Source: Polytrichum commune (lineage: Eukaryota; Streptophyta; Polytrichopsida; Polytrichales; Polytrichaceae). Taken from it: a DNA stretch of 64,000 bases. Below are positions 12,676 through 24,135 of this stretch, in pieces. Within the stretch, counting starts at the first letter, position 1. The number at the start of each line of letters is the position of its first letter. The position numbers and the translations under genes were made by a program. The stretch is taken from positions 4,900,501 to 4,964,500 of the forward strand of contig OX485808.1 in assembly GCA_950295325.1 (NCBI GenBank), in the 5' to 3' direction. The notes below the pieces were generated by a model that was given only the letters and a program-made list of their open reading frames with translations, was not told where the DNA came from and did not search any database.

Positions 12676-12852
12676 ATATGAACCAAGAGGAAAGATCTTG
12701 GAGCGAAAAGTGAAGGTGATGATTTTTTTACTATAAGCACAAAAAAAACAGTTTTCAAAAAAACTCAACTTTGACCATTCTCTTGGCTTCAATAATCTTG
12801 TCTTGACCTCACTTCTTCTTTTCGTTTGTATTCATTTTGAATTTCAGCAAGT

Positions 12853-13284
12853 ATGATTGCAATGGAGGAGGAGAGGAGGAGTCTTATTTTGCTTTTAGGA
12901 TTATACATGTGTTTGTACATGCTTGTGAAGTATGTTGTGGACATTCAAGCAATGCTTTTGCAAGGAAAGTGGGAGAAGGTTGCAATTTTAAGCTTGATGT
13001 ATGAGAGTATGGGACATAGAAAGAAAAGCATATGGAGTAAAAAACGGATGTCCAAATTTGTGAAACACTTGTTGTTGGGATCGTGAACGGAAAGAGAGTT
13101 TAGAAAGTGAATTCGAGTGACATATAATACTTTTATATTTTTGTGTGAGAGGTTAGGACCATATTTGAAGAAAGAGGAAAATCGATTTAGAGTTACTCTA
13201 CTGGTGCAAGAAATAGTAGCAATGTCATTGCATAAGTTAGGTAGCGCCAATGGACTGCAATGTATAGGATACTGCAAAGTATAG
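12853..13284 (+). pseudogene. PIF/Harbinger-like transposase N-terminal remnant
   Basis: Reading one frame from the ATG at 12853 through stops at 13084 (TGA) and 13108 (TGA) to TAG near 13282 gives an N-terminal-like segment followed by a stretch resembling the region just before the catalytic core of HARBI1/PIF transposases: a Y-N-T-F-I-F-L-C-E-R-L-G-P-Y-L pattern, then basic residues and I-V-A-M-S-L-H-K-L-G. The DDE catalytic part is absent. It lies about 180 bp from MITEs with TAA target sites, which this transposase type would mobilise. The family call is from pattern recall and should be confirmed by profile search. Confidence 0.55.
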
Positions 13285-14449
13285 CCCCGTTTTGGAGGGA
13301 GGGGGGGGGGGGCAAAGCCTTCTACGGCCCACATACGCCCTCATACTCCCTCATACACCCGCATTCAACCTCATTCAACCTCATTCAACTTTTTTTTTTT
13401 TTTTAAAAAAAATTTCAAAAAAAATTACTGTTGAATTGAAACATTACTTACCTTGTTTGTTTACAGTTTTTGCAAACTCTTTGTCCGTCTCGCCTCGAAT
13501 GACAATGAGGTGATGCACTTTAAAGTCCCTCTATTTTATTGTTGCCGTCTCTTCTTTTTCCTCTTCAGATTCACCAACTTTGATTATGTCATTCATCGTC
13601 CCTCTTCGTCTTTTTCATTTCTTCTTTTGTTATTTTTCTTCTCTTATTCTCTGGAACATGTTTTGATGTTGGTGTTGGTATTATTGCTTCAATAGATATT
13701 GTTGTTGTTGCTATTGCTCCTCCTGCTGTCACTGTTGTTGTTGTTCATGTTGTTTCAACTTGTCCATTTATTTATCGACCTTCTAAGAAATTGAACATCG
13801 GAGGTTGTCAAAATATATTAGAAGGTGCAGACAGTAAATTAGGACCATGCCGCATTTCCGAAATGGACAATTGTTACTCCTAAAAAATGGAAGTCTCATA
13901 TCTTTTATCCATTGCGAATTCTGTGACCACTCTCCTTGTGATTCTATACGTGACTCTGCATCTGCAGTATCCCTCCATTCTTACCAAAAAAAATTGAGAC
14001 TACTACAAAATGCCACAACAAGTTTTGAAAAAAAATGAGAGCATGTAGTATATAACAATCTTATATACAAATTTTAGTTTAGGGATCGTGTTACTGTTTT
14101 ATTATAACCTGTATTTTTTTTTTACTATCTTCATGTTATTTATTATTCTTTAACATTCCAATGACTTTTTCGATGAAACGTTCTATTGTTTTAATTTAAT
14201 TTAACCTTGATTGGGCGCATTTTGACACTCTCCTTTGTAACTTATTGTATTCTTTGAATAAAAGTGCTCATCAAGGCCATCAACTTGGACTGTAACCTAC
14301 ATATCTACGCTCTTGGATTCTTCACTTTCAATTGCTTAACTTACACAAAACGTTAGGTTCCTATGATGTGACCAGAAGCTTCATTGAGCACACGTTTCTT
14401 ATCATTTTGGACAAATTTATTTTGTTTGTAGTTGAAGATGAACCTGTAA
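13285..14449. other. Intergenic, low complexity
   Basis: Contains a G-rich run (near 13303-13312), CATTCAACCT repeats near 13370, poly-T and CTT-rich tracts. No supported gene. Confidence 0.5.
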
Positions 14450-15660
14450 CGAATTATTCATGAGCAAATTTTTGTGTCAAAGGACCACTGAGGATACCAT
14501 GACAAGGTCATGCAAAATAATTTCAACAACTTCAATGATATGCCTATACCTCTACTTATTCATCTTTGCTTCCAATAGTCTATTCCTTATAATATCCCAT
14601 GAAGATTACAGAAAGATAATTCTTTAGAGATGCCACGTTGTTGGAAAGGTGACCACATATACTATAGAGGGCTCTCTATTCCAACACAAAATAATTATTT
14701 TCCCTCAATTTTTGCCATGTGTCATGCTCACATTCGCTGAGACCACTTGTATCCCACACGGAAACTACACTCTAGCACATGTAAAGATGAAATAAAGAGC
14801 CCTTTGCGAGCAGTCTAACAACAAGAATTAAAATATAAGTTCCTGCCCTCCCTACCATCTTGTCTTCCTTCCTCTCTTCCACAAAGCTTTCCTCCTCTCT
14901 TTCCCTTCCTTCTTACATGATGCATTGAACCTTGGGTCTTTCCTTGTGCTCATATGCATATTGTTTAGTGAGTCTCTAGAAAACTCTAAGATTAGGAGTA
15001 TGTGTTCCAAGGAAAAACAAGACATGTAAAAGACATGACATAACCAATGAAAATAATTAATAAAACAACATGCACTACTATTCAGTACGAGTAATACTAC
15101 ATTAAAAACCTTCATTATGCAATGCATCTTGAGTCAATTTGGATTTAGTGGTCATGAATATTGTCCCATAATTACATACATGTCATTGCACCTTGCTCTT
15201 ATTGGTTGCTGCTATTTAGTTTCTAGACTTTTCTACGGCTCTCAAGCCCACACTAATGTCGAACCCAAATGAAACAAGACTTGACACAATTTTAGACATT
15301 ATGCAATCTAGCATAGATGGACTAGATAACTAACAAGAGAAGAGTGGCCCGTCATCCACCTACTCACAATGGTTATCAATCATAATCAATCAACTCATGA
15401 ACACATTATGGGATTTATGGATGATATCATATCTCCATGGATGACAAATTGTGAGGACTTCTAATGGCTCTTGTGCTCTTGGCAGAGTGATCATTTATGA
15501 TGTCATAATGAAACTAGCACACAAGCACTGTCAGGCACGTCTTCAAAGAAAAGACTTGGTATCAATGTTTGAATGGCAAGAAAACCTAATGAATTGCGTA
15601 ACGAATTGCTTCAATTAAACATTTTATCACACAATGAATAGGACAACTCACGTGGAAGAC

Positions 15661-16639
15661 ATCTCTCTCTCTCTCTCTCTCTCTCTATACTTTGTTTTTA
15701 CTGTGCCATGAATGAACAAATTTGGTAAAAAAAAGCATAACCCTAATGAACTTAATGTTCTAGGGCTAAGTGAGGTTTACCTAACTGTTTTCAACCATAG
15801 ATCTCACACTAAGGATCTACGGATGAGAGCTTTTACCTAATCATATATGAAGGGTAGGGTAAGCATTGAGCCCTCCTCTCAAAGTTTACAACTGCTTAGG
15901 CAGTTTTACTCTAAATAACTACTCTCATTAGTGTAAGTTTGTGAGGATTTGTGGAAGGTGTACACTACCGGCCTCAGTATTGTTACACACTAAGCTCAAA
16001 TGGCCAAGGAACAGGTAGAGTACTTAATATTGTTTAAGTATTCTTAGATACAAACCATATGATTTTACCGTATTCATTTGTGTGACATAGATAACAATTG
16101 GGTTCTGTTGTTATTCACCTCGTGTACGTTACTGACCCTCTCTTTGGATTTGGTTGGTGGCATGGGCACATGTGAGGCAGACCCTTTACATTTTGGACGG
16201 CCATCTGAGGTTTTGTATTTCATCTTCATGCAAATATGTTATGTGTGCAAGGCTTATTGTAAAGCCTCTCTTACTTGTGAATGAGACTTGAAGTATTTTT
16301 TTGGTAAGAGGCACTTAATCGTTTGTTTAGTGACTTGATATGTATCGGATATACTATGTATTATTCCACTTAAGGGTGGAATAACTTACAACCTTAGTGA
16401 TGGGAATACTCAAAAGTTTTTAGTTATGCTTTAAGACACATACCAAGTCGAGACATTTTGTAAATACTTAGAAGTAATCTTGCAATGTTATGATCAAGAG
16501 GGATGGTCCCACCCACCCTCCCGGGTTTTGGAAGGTTTATAGATATGTAATGGAATGATATGGCCTCTAAACAAGAGGATGTACTAAGAAGGAACTATGC
16601 TGGAAAGTAAGCATAGAATCTGTTCAAGCAAATGCCCAA

Positions 16640-16672
<33 letters not shown>
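15661..16672. mobile_element. About 950-bp insertion bounded by CT microsatellites
   Basis: Copy 1 of the duplication has a single CA/TA-rich microsatellite at 2861-2885. Here the same place has a CT run at 15661-15686, about 950 bp of unrelated sequence, then a second CT run followed by TA repeats (16638-16672) before homology resumes at 16685. The inserted sequence has no recognised gene. Its identity (solo LTR, MITE or slippage-associated insertion) is unknown. Confidence 0.55.
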
Positions 16673-16759
16673 CTGGTGTACTCAAACAAGTCTGCAACCT
16701 ATGGAAACCTATAGCTATGTTGAATATGTACTATGTCATGATAATCTTTTTCAAAGGCA

Positions 16760-16840
16760 CTTGGAGTTCACAAATTCAAGATGGTCGTTGTTGTTGGTCC
16801 ATCACGGACATGGCTCGCCAACTTCAATATAGGACCCAAT
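16760..16840 (-). pseudogene. Relic of a DUF247 5' end (copy 2)
   Basis: Counterpart of the stub at 2955-3065, with the same AAAGGCAC-TTGGAGTTCACA and CCATCACGGACATGGC tracts related to the DUF247 start region. It is shorter and non-coding. Confidence 0.5.
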
Positions 16841-16889
16841 ATAGATGTATATGATACGGTTCCTACATTGTTGAAAGTGAAGGTCTAAG

Positions 16890-19800
16890 TTATTTAGATT
16901 TTTAGATGTAGGAGATAGGCGTCAATGTCTTGATACCAAGAGCGTCTAGATTACTTGAGTCCATATGTGGCGTGGAGTAGGAGAAGGACCCAATGTTCCT
17001 TGCTTTTGATCACAAAGCCAGGTAAATGAAGCATGTAAACCCGTTGTTTGAGGTAGGCAATCTTGACATCCTTGTGTAGTTTAGGCTAACCACGATGGGC
17101 AACAACAACTGCGGTGGATTGTAATGTATTCCATTTGGCAACGGAAGCATAAGTCTCATCATAGTCAATGCCAGCATGTTGTTGACAACCACGGACCACA
17201 AGACAAGCCTTGCATCAATCATGCATTTCCAAATGGCTGGTTTTGATGGCGAAAACCCATCTACAAGAGACAATAGGAGTGCCTAGAGGGTGTTCGATAA
17301 GTTGACAGGTATTGAAGTTTTGTAGGGATCATAATGTTTCCTGCATGGCGAGGTGCCATTGGGGGTGGTGAAGAGCTTCCTGAAAGGTAATTGGTTCTGA
17401 GGGAGCTGTGGTTAGGCACTCTGTGGCCTCTACGAAGTCATAGAGGTGTCTGGGAAAGAGGGGTTGGCGTGAGGAGCGGCAAAGAAGGGGTTGTACAGGG
17501 GGGTTGTTGTCTATAGGTGGGAAGGGGGAAGGGGTGAGCGAGGGGGGGGCGGGTGTGAGTCGGGGAAGACGGAGAAGAAAGGTATGGGGTAGATGATAAA
17601 GGAGTGAGAAAGTATGTTGGAACTGGGACTCGAACTGAGAGTAAAAGGTGAGTGGAGGGAAATAATTGTTCGAGGGATGGAGGCGTTTGTGGATTGGGTT
17701 CAGGAGAGGAAGTTGGTGGTGAATATCGATGTTCGATGAATTCCACATCGCGAGACAAATATATGTTGTGGGTAATGGATTCAAAGCAACGATAGGTTTT
17801 GCTTGGAATGTCATATCCTACTAGAATACATTTGGTAGTTTTAGGAGACAATTTGTCTGTTTTGTTTGAGGGAATGTGTACAAATGCAGTGGAACCAAAG
17901 ACACGGAGGTGAGAGACATCAGGCTTGTATCCGAAACACAATTCTTCAGGGGTAGAATGTGAGTGACTTTACTAGGTAGTCAATTGTGGAAGTATGTTGT
18001 TTCCGCCCAGAGTCGTTGAGGTAGGTCCTGATTGGCAGTGAGGCATGCGGCGGTTTCGAGGAAGGTGCGGTTGCGTCTCTCAACGATGTCGTTTTGTTGA
18101 GGGGTGGCAGCCATGGTTAAATGGCGTTGGATGCCATTATCTTGGCAATGTTGGTTGAATGTATGTGAAGTAAACTCTCCTCCTCTGTCTGTCCAGATGG
18201 TGATGATTTGTAGCCATGTTTATTATCCGCCATGCTTTGAAAAGCTCGGAATTTGTCGAAGGTTTCTCCCTTTTTGTGAGAAAGTAAATCTAGTTCTTTC
18301 GGTTGAAGTCGTCGATGATGGAAAGGAAGTAGTGAGCTCCTGAATAAGACGCAACATGTGCTGGTCTCCAGAGGTTTGCATGTATTAGTTGTAGGGGCTT
18401 AGAAGCCCTATGTAATGTAGCTTGAGGGAAAGGGAGTCTGCACAGTTTGTCGGCTACGCAGGTTTCGCATGTTGTAGCATTCTCCGGGAGGCTTGCCGGT
18501 AATCCATGCGCTAGTTGTTTGTGAACAAGGGTATGAAGTCGCCTTTTGTTGGGGTGCCCTAGTCTGGCGTGTCATAGTGTGGCAGGATTAATACGAGAGG
18601 TGACATTGATTTCTATGCAATTGACAAAGATGGAGTCCTTAATGCGGTAGAGGGAGTTGATTGAGTCTCGGACTCCTTTGATGAGAGTCTGGTTAGTATG
18701 CTTGTCTACAACATGGCATACATGAGGTGAGAAATGGATTGTGAGGCCTTTATCTTCTATTGATCCTACATAGAATAGGTTCTTGGTGAGGCCTGGGACG
18801 TAAAAAATGTTTCCTATGGTTTTTATTTCTCCACTTGGTAACTTGATGACGACAAACCGTATTCCTTTGACGGATAATGATTGACCTCCTGTTGTGTGAA
18901 CTACCTTGTCATGTTCGACTGGTCTGATATGAACTAAAAGATTACGGTTGCTTGTGACGTGGTTTGATGCCCTTGAGTCAAGGTACCAAGCAACCAAGTC
19001 ATCTACGATGGCGAGTGCGTTGTTGCTATGGTTTTGTGAGATCATTTCAGTGAGCAAGGTTTTTGTTGTAGCTGTCTTGGGGTAAGGCAGAGTTGTGTCT
19101 TGAATGTTGTGTTTGTCCTCGTGTTCATCGCTTCGGACGTTATGCTTGAGTCGGCCTTGGTGATGGTATTCGTCGGAGTCTTCTTCCGAGTCGTTTTCAA
19201 GGTCGTAGACAGAATGAGCTTTTGCTTTGCAAAGGTCACGCCTCCTTAGTTTGAGTTTGCGTATTTGCTCAGCTATTGACTTGAGTGGGCACTCTCTCCC
19301 TCTCTCAGTGTCTTGCTTGTCCACAATTGTCACACTTGCCATCTCGATGTCTGTTAGATTCTCTAAATCTGCCTTCAAAATCTCGTGTGCGTCTCTCGTG
19401 TCCTCGATTGTTTCTCCCTCTAAAGTTTGAAGAGAATCGAGGTCTCTCTCCTGACTTGTACGACGAATGTCTTGTCTTGTAACAGAGCATCGTCTATAGG
19501 ATCTGGTCTGTCGCTTTTGAGGCTGATTTCCTCAGATATGAGCTTGGCTTCTATGTTTCCCAAGGGAAGAAACTCATCTCTACTGACTAGGGACTGTACA
19601 AAACCTTTGTACAGTTTTGGCATGGCATTTAGTACCATGATGGATATGAGTTCCTCTGGTAGTGCTAGGGCTATTTCTCCTAGCTGGTCGACCAAGGTTC
19701 TGGTCTCTAAGAAGAAATCGTCCATCTTCTGTGTGTCACTCATTTTGAGAGACAGAAGCTTCTTTAGAAGCATGATCTTCCTAGACGAGCTACTTGAAGC

Positions 19801-20220
19801 GTATCTCGTTTTGAGAGCATTCCATATGTCATATGGATTTTTGAACGTTCTAACATACTGATGAAAAGAGTGATGAATAGATAGGTTGATGATAGAAGAG
19901 CACGTTGTCTCAGTCTTCGTTCCTCTTCTGTTGCATCTTATGGTTTCTAAATTCTGAAAAACCTCACATTTCTTCTCTACGCAAAATATTCTCTAAAATG
20001 AAGTTCCAAGATCCATAGTTGGCATCACCGGATAACTTATAGGTTTCATGTATTGTGGTATCACTCTTCATGATGAAGGAATTGGACTGGTCCACAAACT
20101 CCAAAATGCGGGTGATCGTACAACTCCTCCTTGTGAAAATTTTGGCGTAACTTTCCAAAGCCATATCTAACAGAGTATCTCTCTATTCCAAAACTAACAG
20201 GATTCTAAGGTAACTCCCAT
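16890..20220 (-). pseudogene. Truncated Ty1/copia polyprotein
   Basis: On the minus strand, from 20164 downward, broken frames cover copia domains in order: gag (ATG at 20164; further gag at 19420-19773), a zinc-knuckle remnant (C-D-N-C-G-Q-A-R-H near 19310), protease (W-Y-L-D-S-R-A-S-N-H-V-T near 18985, with the usual G of D-S-G replaced by R), pre-integrase and integrase up to the conserved H-L-R-V-F-G-S segment (about 17900), then the beginning of reverse transcriptase down to about 16890 with many frameshifts. The rest of RT, RNase H and the 3' LTR are missing. The right side keeps its primer site and one LTR. It inserted into the segmental duplication. Confidence 0.8.
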
Positions 20221-20234
20221 GTGCTCTGATACCA
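20221..20234 (-). other. Primer binding site of the truncated copia element
   Basis: On the minus strand this reads TGGTATCAGAGCAC, the standard complement of the plant initiator tRNA-Met 3' end, placed directly inside the LTR edge. It fixes the orientation of the element as minus. Confidence 0.85.
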
Positions 20235-20444
20235 TGTTGGAACATACACAGTTAACTCATGTGTAAAGAGGATACTTTGCTGAAGGAGAGTAACAATATA
20301 TATACATCCTCAGAGAGATGAAATTTAAACATGGAGTAAAGAAAGGTGGGCTAATAATAATAACCCTAATTTCCTAATCTATCTTGGGAGGTAAAAGATC
20401 TAGAATGATTCACCGCCTAAGTATTTCTAGGAAACTACTGAACA
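20235..20444 (-). mobile_element. LTR of the truncated copia element
   Basis: Begins (plus strand) TGTTGGAACATAC directly after the primer site; the far end is placed at ...GAACA near 20444, giving TG/CA ends and about 210 bp. The far end is uncertain because no second LTR is present for comparison. Confidence 0.55.
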
Positions 20445-20484
20445 GTAAGGTTGTTAAACGAGTTCATCCTTTATAGTTTGTTGT

Positions 20485-21891
20485 TTAGTGAGGAAACTGT
20501 GGTTTCATCCCATTTGAACCAATTACGGCCGTGTAAGCTTGAATGCATGTGGCGATTGTTACCAAGCTGATTGTCAGAACAGATAGTATAAGCCAAGGTC
20601 GAGAGCAGAATGTCTTCTTGAACTCGAACCAATACAAATTTCTCTTTGATTTAGCAAACTTGTTGATTGAGTTCAAAGTTGTATGTAGCTTCTCTGAGAC
20701 AAGTGGGAAATACGTTTGATTCTTAATTCGCTTCCATATTCTGTGGTCGCCTAGTCCATCGTCGTCCAGATTGTTCCTAAAAACACCGGAATCAACTAGA
20801 AGTTTGAAGTCATCTTCGGTTTTCACCAAGTTACCCATAATCGTCGTGTAAAAGTTGGCTCCATGTTTTGTTGTATAGAGGTCTTCGTAAACTACAAGGT
20901 TGCGTAAAAACACTTCTGTAAGATCATCTACTTCGATGAATGGAATTGTCAAGCACCCATTTTCAAATACAATATCTCCCAGGAAAGCTGGATGTTTTCC
21001 ATTGATTGTGACACCTGCAATATGTAGAGTAGTAGCTGAAGGAATATGTAGGTATGGTAATGGAGCTGCAGGTTCTGTGTCCTTCGATCCACACCGAATG
21101 TAGCGCATCACATCCATGTTGTGATGGAACGTGTTGAAAACACCATTTGTTGAGATACCTTCTCTAAGCTTCTCAATGTGTTCCTTCCACAAGGGAAATT
21201 CAGGGTGTCTCGATGTGACACCATAATAAAAATAAATGTGAAGAGCTATCATTGTAGCATGCCAAAACCGTGTGTCCCATTCTGGTAACTTCATTTCTTC
21301 GGAATCACAGACTGTAATGTCCCTCAGCTTCTTAATGACCCTTTCCAGTAATTGGAAAGGCACTTGATTCTCCACCAGACACATGTCGTGCCGCATTGTG
21401 GGCATGTCATCTCTGTCATTAAATATGTCGCCGAAAGAAGGAACAAATCGATCGCAGTTGACATCAAGGATCGTATGACTCATATGTTGCAAATATGCAA
21501 CTAAACATAGAGCATCTAGAGTCAAAAGCCACCTTATCTCCTCCAGAGTGTAAGGAGGTTGGGAACAATCCACTACACCATAGTACATCAAGTGTAAACT
21601 CTTAGGATCCGGTACCACGCTCTCACAAAATTCAGTCCATTGAGTCCTGGTGAGACCAAGTTTCTTTGCTACACGGATCTTCACGCTTTCGGTGCCACCG
21701 ATATCCAACACGCGACGGTTGTGTAGCCCAAATCGCCACTCAATGGGCTCAAAATGCTTTGAGTTGGCCACATATATATCCGGGACCTTTCTGATAAAGA
21801 ATTCTGGTGTATGATCATAATCATCTTCTTCTTCAATGGCACCTTGGACTTGACAGATCCAATCTCTTGTTGTTCGGACCATTGTGGACAT
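20485..21891 (-). CDS. DUF247 (UPF0481) membrane protein, copy 2
   Basis: A second intact 468-residue DUF247 protein, the same length as the copy at 3551-4957. I start it at the ATG at 21891, which aligns with the start of copy 1; an in-frame extension upstream to 21951 has only a TTG. It shares R-K-V-P-D-I-Y, V-E-N-Q-V-P-F-Q, and an identical or near-identical C-terminal membrane segment and tail. Differences cluster in the middle (about residues 215-240) and around residues 325-375, whereas the ends are almost unchanged. No stop or frameshift has accumulated despite transposon insertions on both sides of the unit, which suggests either recent duplication or continued selection. Confidence 0.9.
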   Translation of the reverse strand: MSTMVRTTRDWICQVQGAIEEEDDYDHTPEFFIRKVPDIYVANSKHFEPIEWRFGLHNRRVLDIGGTESVKIRVAKKLGLTRTQWTEFCESVVPDPKSLHLMYYGVVDCSQPPYTLEEIRWLLTLDALCLVAYLQHMSHTILDVNCDRFVPSFGDIFNDRDDMPTMRHDMCLVENQVPFQLLERVIKKLRDITVCDSEEMKLPEWDTRFWHATMIALHIYFYYGVTSRHPEFPLWKEHIEKLREGISTNGVFNTFHHNMDVMRYIRCGSKDTEPAAPLPYLHIPSATTLHIAGVTINGKHPAFLGDIVFENGCLTIPFIEVDDLTEVFLRNLVVYEDLYTTKHGANFYTTIMGNLVKTEDDFKLLVDSGVFRNNLDDDGLGDHRIWKRIKNQTYFPLVSEKLHTTLNSINKFAKSKRNLYWFEFKKTFCSRPWLILSVLTISLVTIATCIQAYTAVIGSNGMKPQFPH

Positions 21892-23407
21892 GATGGATTG
21901 ATCTGCAATCAAGTTACATCCTCCAAAATGATCATGGCAGATATCTGACAACCTGAGCCTATCTATTTAGATGCACATACACAAATCAATCAGCAAACAT
22001 GTGTTGACTGCGAGAGATCAGTCAGGGACAAGGTAAAGAGTGGGATGAGTAAGTAGCATTATTCTTACACACTTTACAGGAGGTGCTTTGGAGGTGGCCT
22101 AGAATTAGTAAAATTGCAGCACTTGTCTAGGAGGAAACCTTGAATAATCGAACCATGGAGCAATGAAACTAACCTTCTAAGTAGGAGCGGATATAGACCT
22201 GGGATGATTGTTTAGTGGTAATAATCTGGGAACGAACTTATCTGACAGTAGATTTAATTGTATTTGACAAGTAGTTGATACGACGAAGGAGACTATGAAG
22301 TAGATAAGCAAGGAGAGGAAAGTGGATGGCTAGCCGCTCTCGAGTTGGTTATTATCTCATGGATAGAATCTGAGAATTATGGATGATATCATGGCCTTCA
22401 TGGATGTAAGGTTGTGACAAGTTATGATCTAACCCTTCAGCTTTTGGATGAGCAACTAATTATGAGCATCTAGAGCTTTAGAGGGTCTAGTGGATAGGGT
22501 ACATAAGTCCCTCACCATGTCTTAAGTTGGAGGTTTACATCATTTTACAATCTCATACTACTGGATTTGAAACGCATTTGAGTGACGATGTAAGATGTTT
22601 GCAACTCTTAATCAAAGCCCCCTTTAGAGTTGAGGGTTCCGACTTGCAATTTTTGGGTATTTGATACTTGGATTTTACAAGATTTCATCCATCGAATTTT
22701 TGAGAACTTGACCAGTCTTCAAATTCTCCATAGATTGAACAAGAATACCATGGTCCTTCTTACAAGTCAAATTATATTAACTTAGGGGGAAATGATACTT
22801 ATAAAACAAAGGAGGTGAGCTCATGACACATCAAAGCATGCTTAAATGTATGGATGGTTTGGGTCCACAAGGGGAGAGCTTGAAGTCTCAACATTCCTAA
22901 GTGACCGCCATGAGATAGCATTCATGAAGAGCTTGTCTTAGACTTTCCACATGGGATCCATCAAGATGCCATCTCAACAATATAAACAAAATAAATAGTT
23001 GAAGGCCCCAAGTAGAAAGCTCAAGTGTAAAGTGAACTTGATGAACAAGCATGACTAAGAGGCACCCTTCCACAAATGAGAATCTGAACTGCCTTGTTGG
23101 AGCTCTCAACCTCTCTAGTGTAAATGTTGCCTTTAGCCTCACATCAATCTCCTATGAAATACACATGACTAGCCCGACACCAAGACCCCCCTGAAGGCTA
23201 GCAAGCTATACATGGACATGAGAGCTACGGACACCCAAAACCTCCTTGAAAACACACGCCCTTGGTTAGCGAGCCGCCACAACATGCCATATTATTCAAC
23301 ACAATATTGAACGAGTAAGACAGACCAGGGTTCCAGACTCAAGTACCTCACTGAAGAACCAAACCAGAGGTCCTGATGAAACGTTCTGCCAAATGAACGT
23401 CCTTAAG

Positions 23408-23700
23408 TTCCAGACGCCTCACAGTTTGTTGCTCGAGCATCCGTTGCCAAGTGCAATTGCGACAGCCGCGGCAGCAGATCATTGAAAGTTCCACTCTCCC
23501 ATACACTTGACTTGTGTGGGCTAATAAGTGCACTCAGAGCACATACTCAAAAGTTACAGACTCCTCAGGGTTTGTTGTTCGAGCATCCGTTGCCAAGTGC
23601 AATCGCGACTGCCGCGGCAGCAGATCATTGAAAGTTCCACTCTCCCACACACTTGACTTGTGTGGGTTAAGAAGTGCACTCAGAGCACATACTCACATTT
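23408..23700. repeat. 146-bp tandem repeat, two units
   Basis: The marker occurs at 23428 (GTTGCTCGAG) and 23574 (GTTGTTCGAG), 146 bp apart. This is the copy-2 counterpart of the three-unit array at 6461-6900. Confidence 0.9.
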
Positions 23701-23852
23701 CTAGATTCTACACAAGCCTACTTGCCACTGATGATGCAGATCAATCTTCTGATACTTAATTCAAGTTCTAAGAAGTCGGCCACTTCATATTTCAGAGGGA
23801 GAGAGAGAGCAGCCGAGTAATCTAATAAATCCTAACTCTAAGAACTTAAAAG

Positions 23853-24127
23853 GGGACGCTAGCCCTTCCCCTACGAACTTTCGTGGTAAGGGATTGAAGG
23901 CAAGACAAGGGCCAATGCCTCCGACAAAAGAAAACCAATTTTCTTTAATTCCACCGAAAAACGATGCTCACCACACTCAACTTCAAGAAAAACCTAGCCA
24001 CTCCATTCGTGAAGTTGCCTTGTCCACAAAACCCATATTGAGTGTACCTCAATTTCAAGGTTCAAAGTCCAATATATATGTTCACTTTCACTTAATAAAT
24101 AACCAATTGGCTAGGCTTTCAAATTGA
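23853..24127. mobile_element. Foldback left arm, cut by the Ty3 LTR
   Basis: Matches the left arm of the foldback element at 7048, including the CCCCTACGAACTTTCG tip and the ATATGTTCACTTTCACTTAA tract. The homology stops at about 24127, just before the Ty3 LTR at 24136, so the element was interrupted there. Confidence 0.75.
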
Positions 24128-24135
24128 AGTGATAC

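Larger units (their letters stand above)
14450..24130. repeat. Segmental duplication, copy 2 (disrupted)
   Basis: Second copy of the unit at 1700-7330. Order and orientation are preserved but it has been expanded by an insertion of about 950 bp between two CT microsatellites (15661-16660), by a truncated copia element (16890-20444) that replaces about 400 bp present in copy 1, and on the right it is cut by a Ty3 LTR starting at 24136. The DUF247 gene inside remains intact. Confidence 0.85.

Noticed and set aside
19427-19861. Plus-strand 144-codon frame
   Set aside because: Antisense to recognisable copia gag.
20485-21951. Longer 488-residue start for the second DUF247 protein
   Set aside because: The extension begins with TTG and has no counterpart in copy 1; the ATG at 21891 aligns with the other gene.
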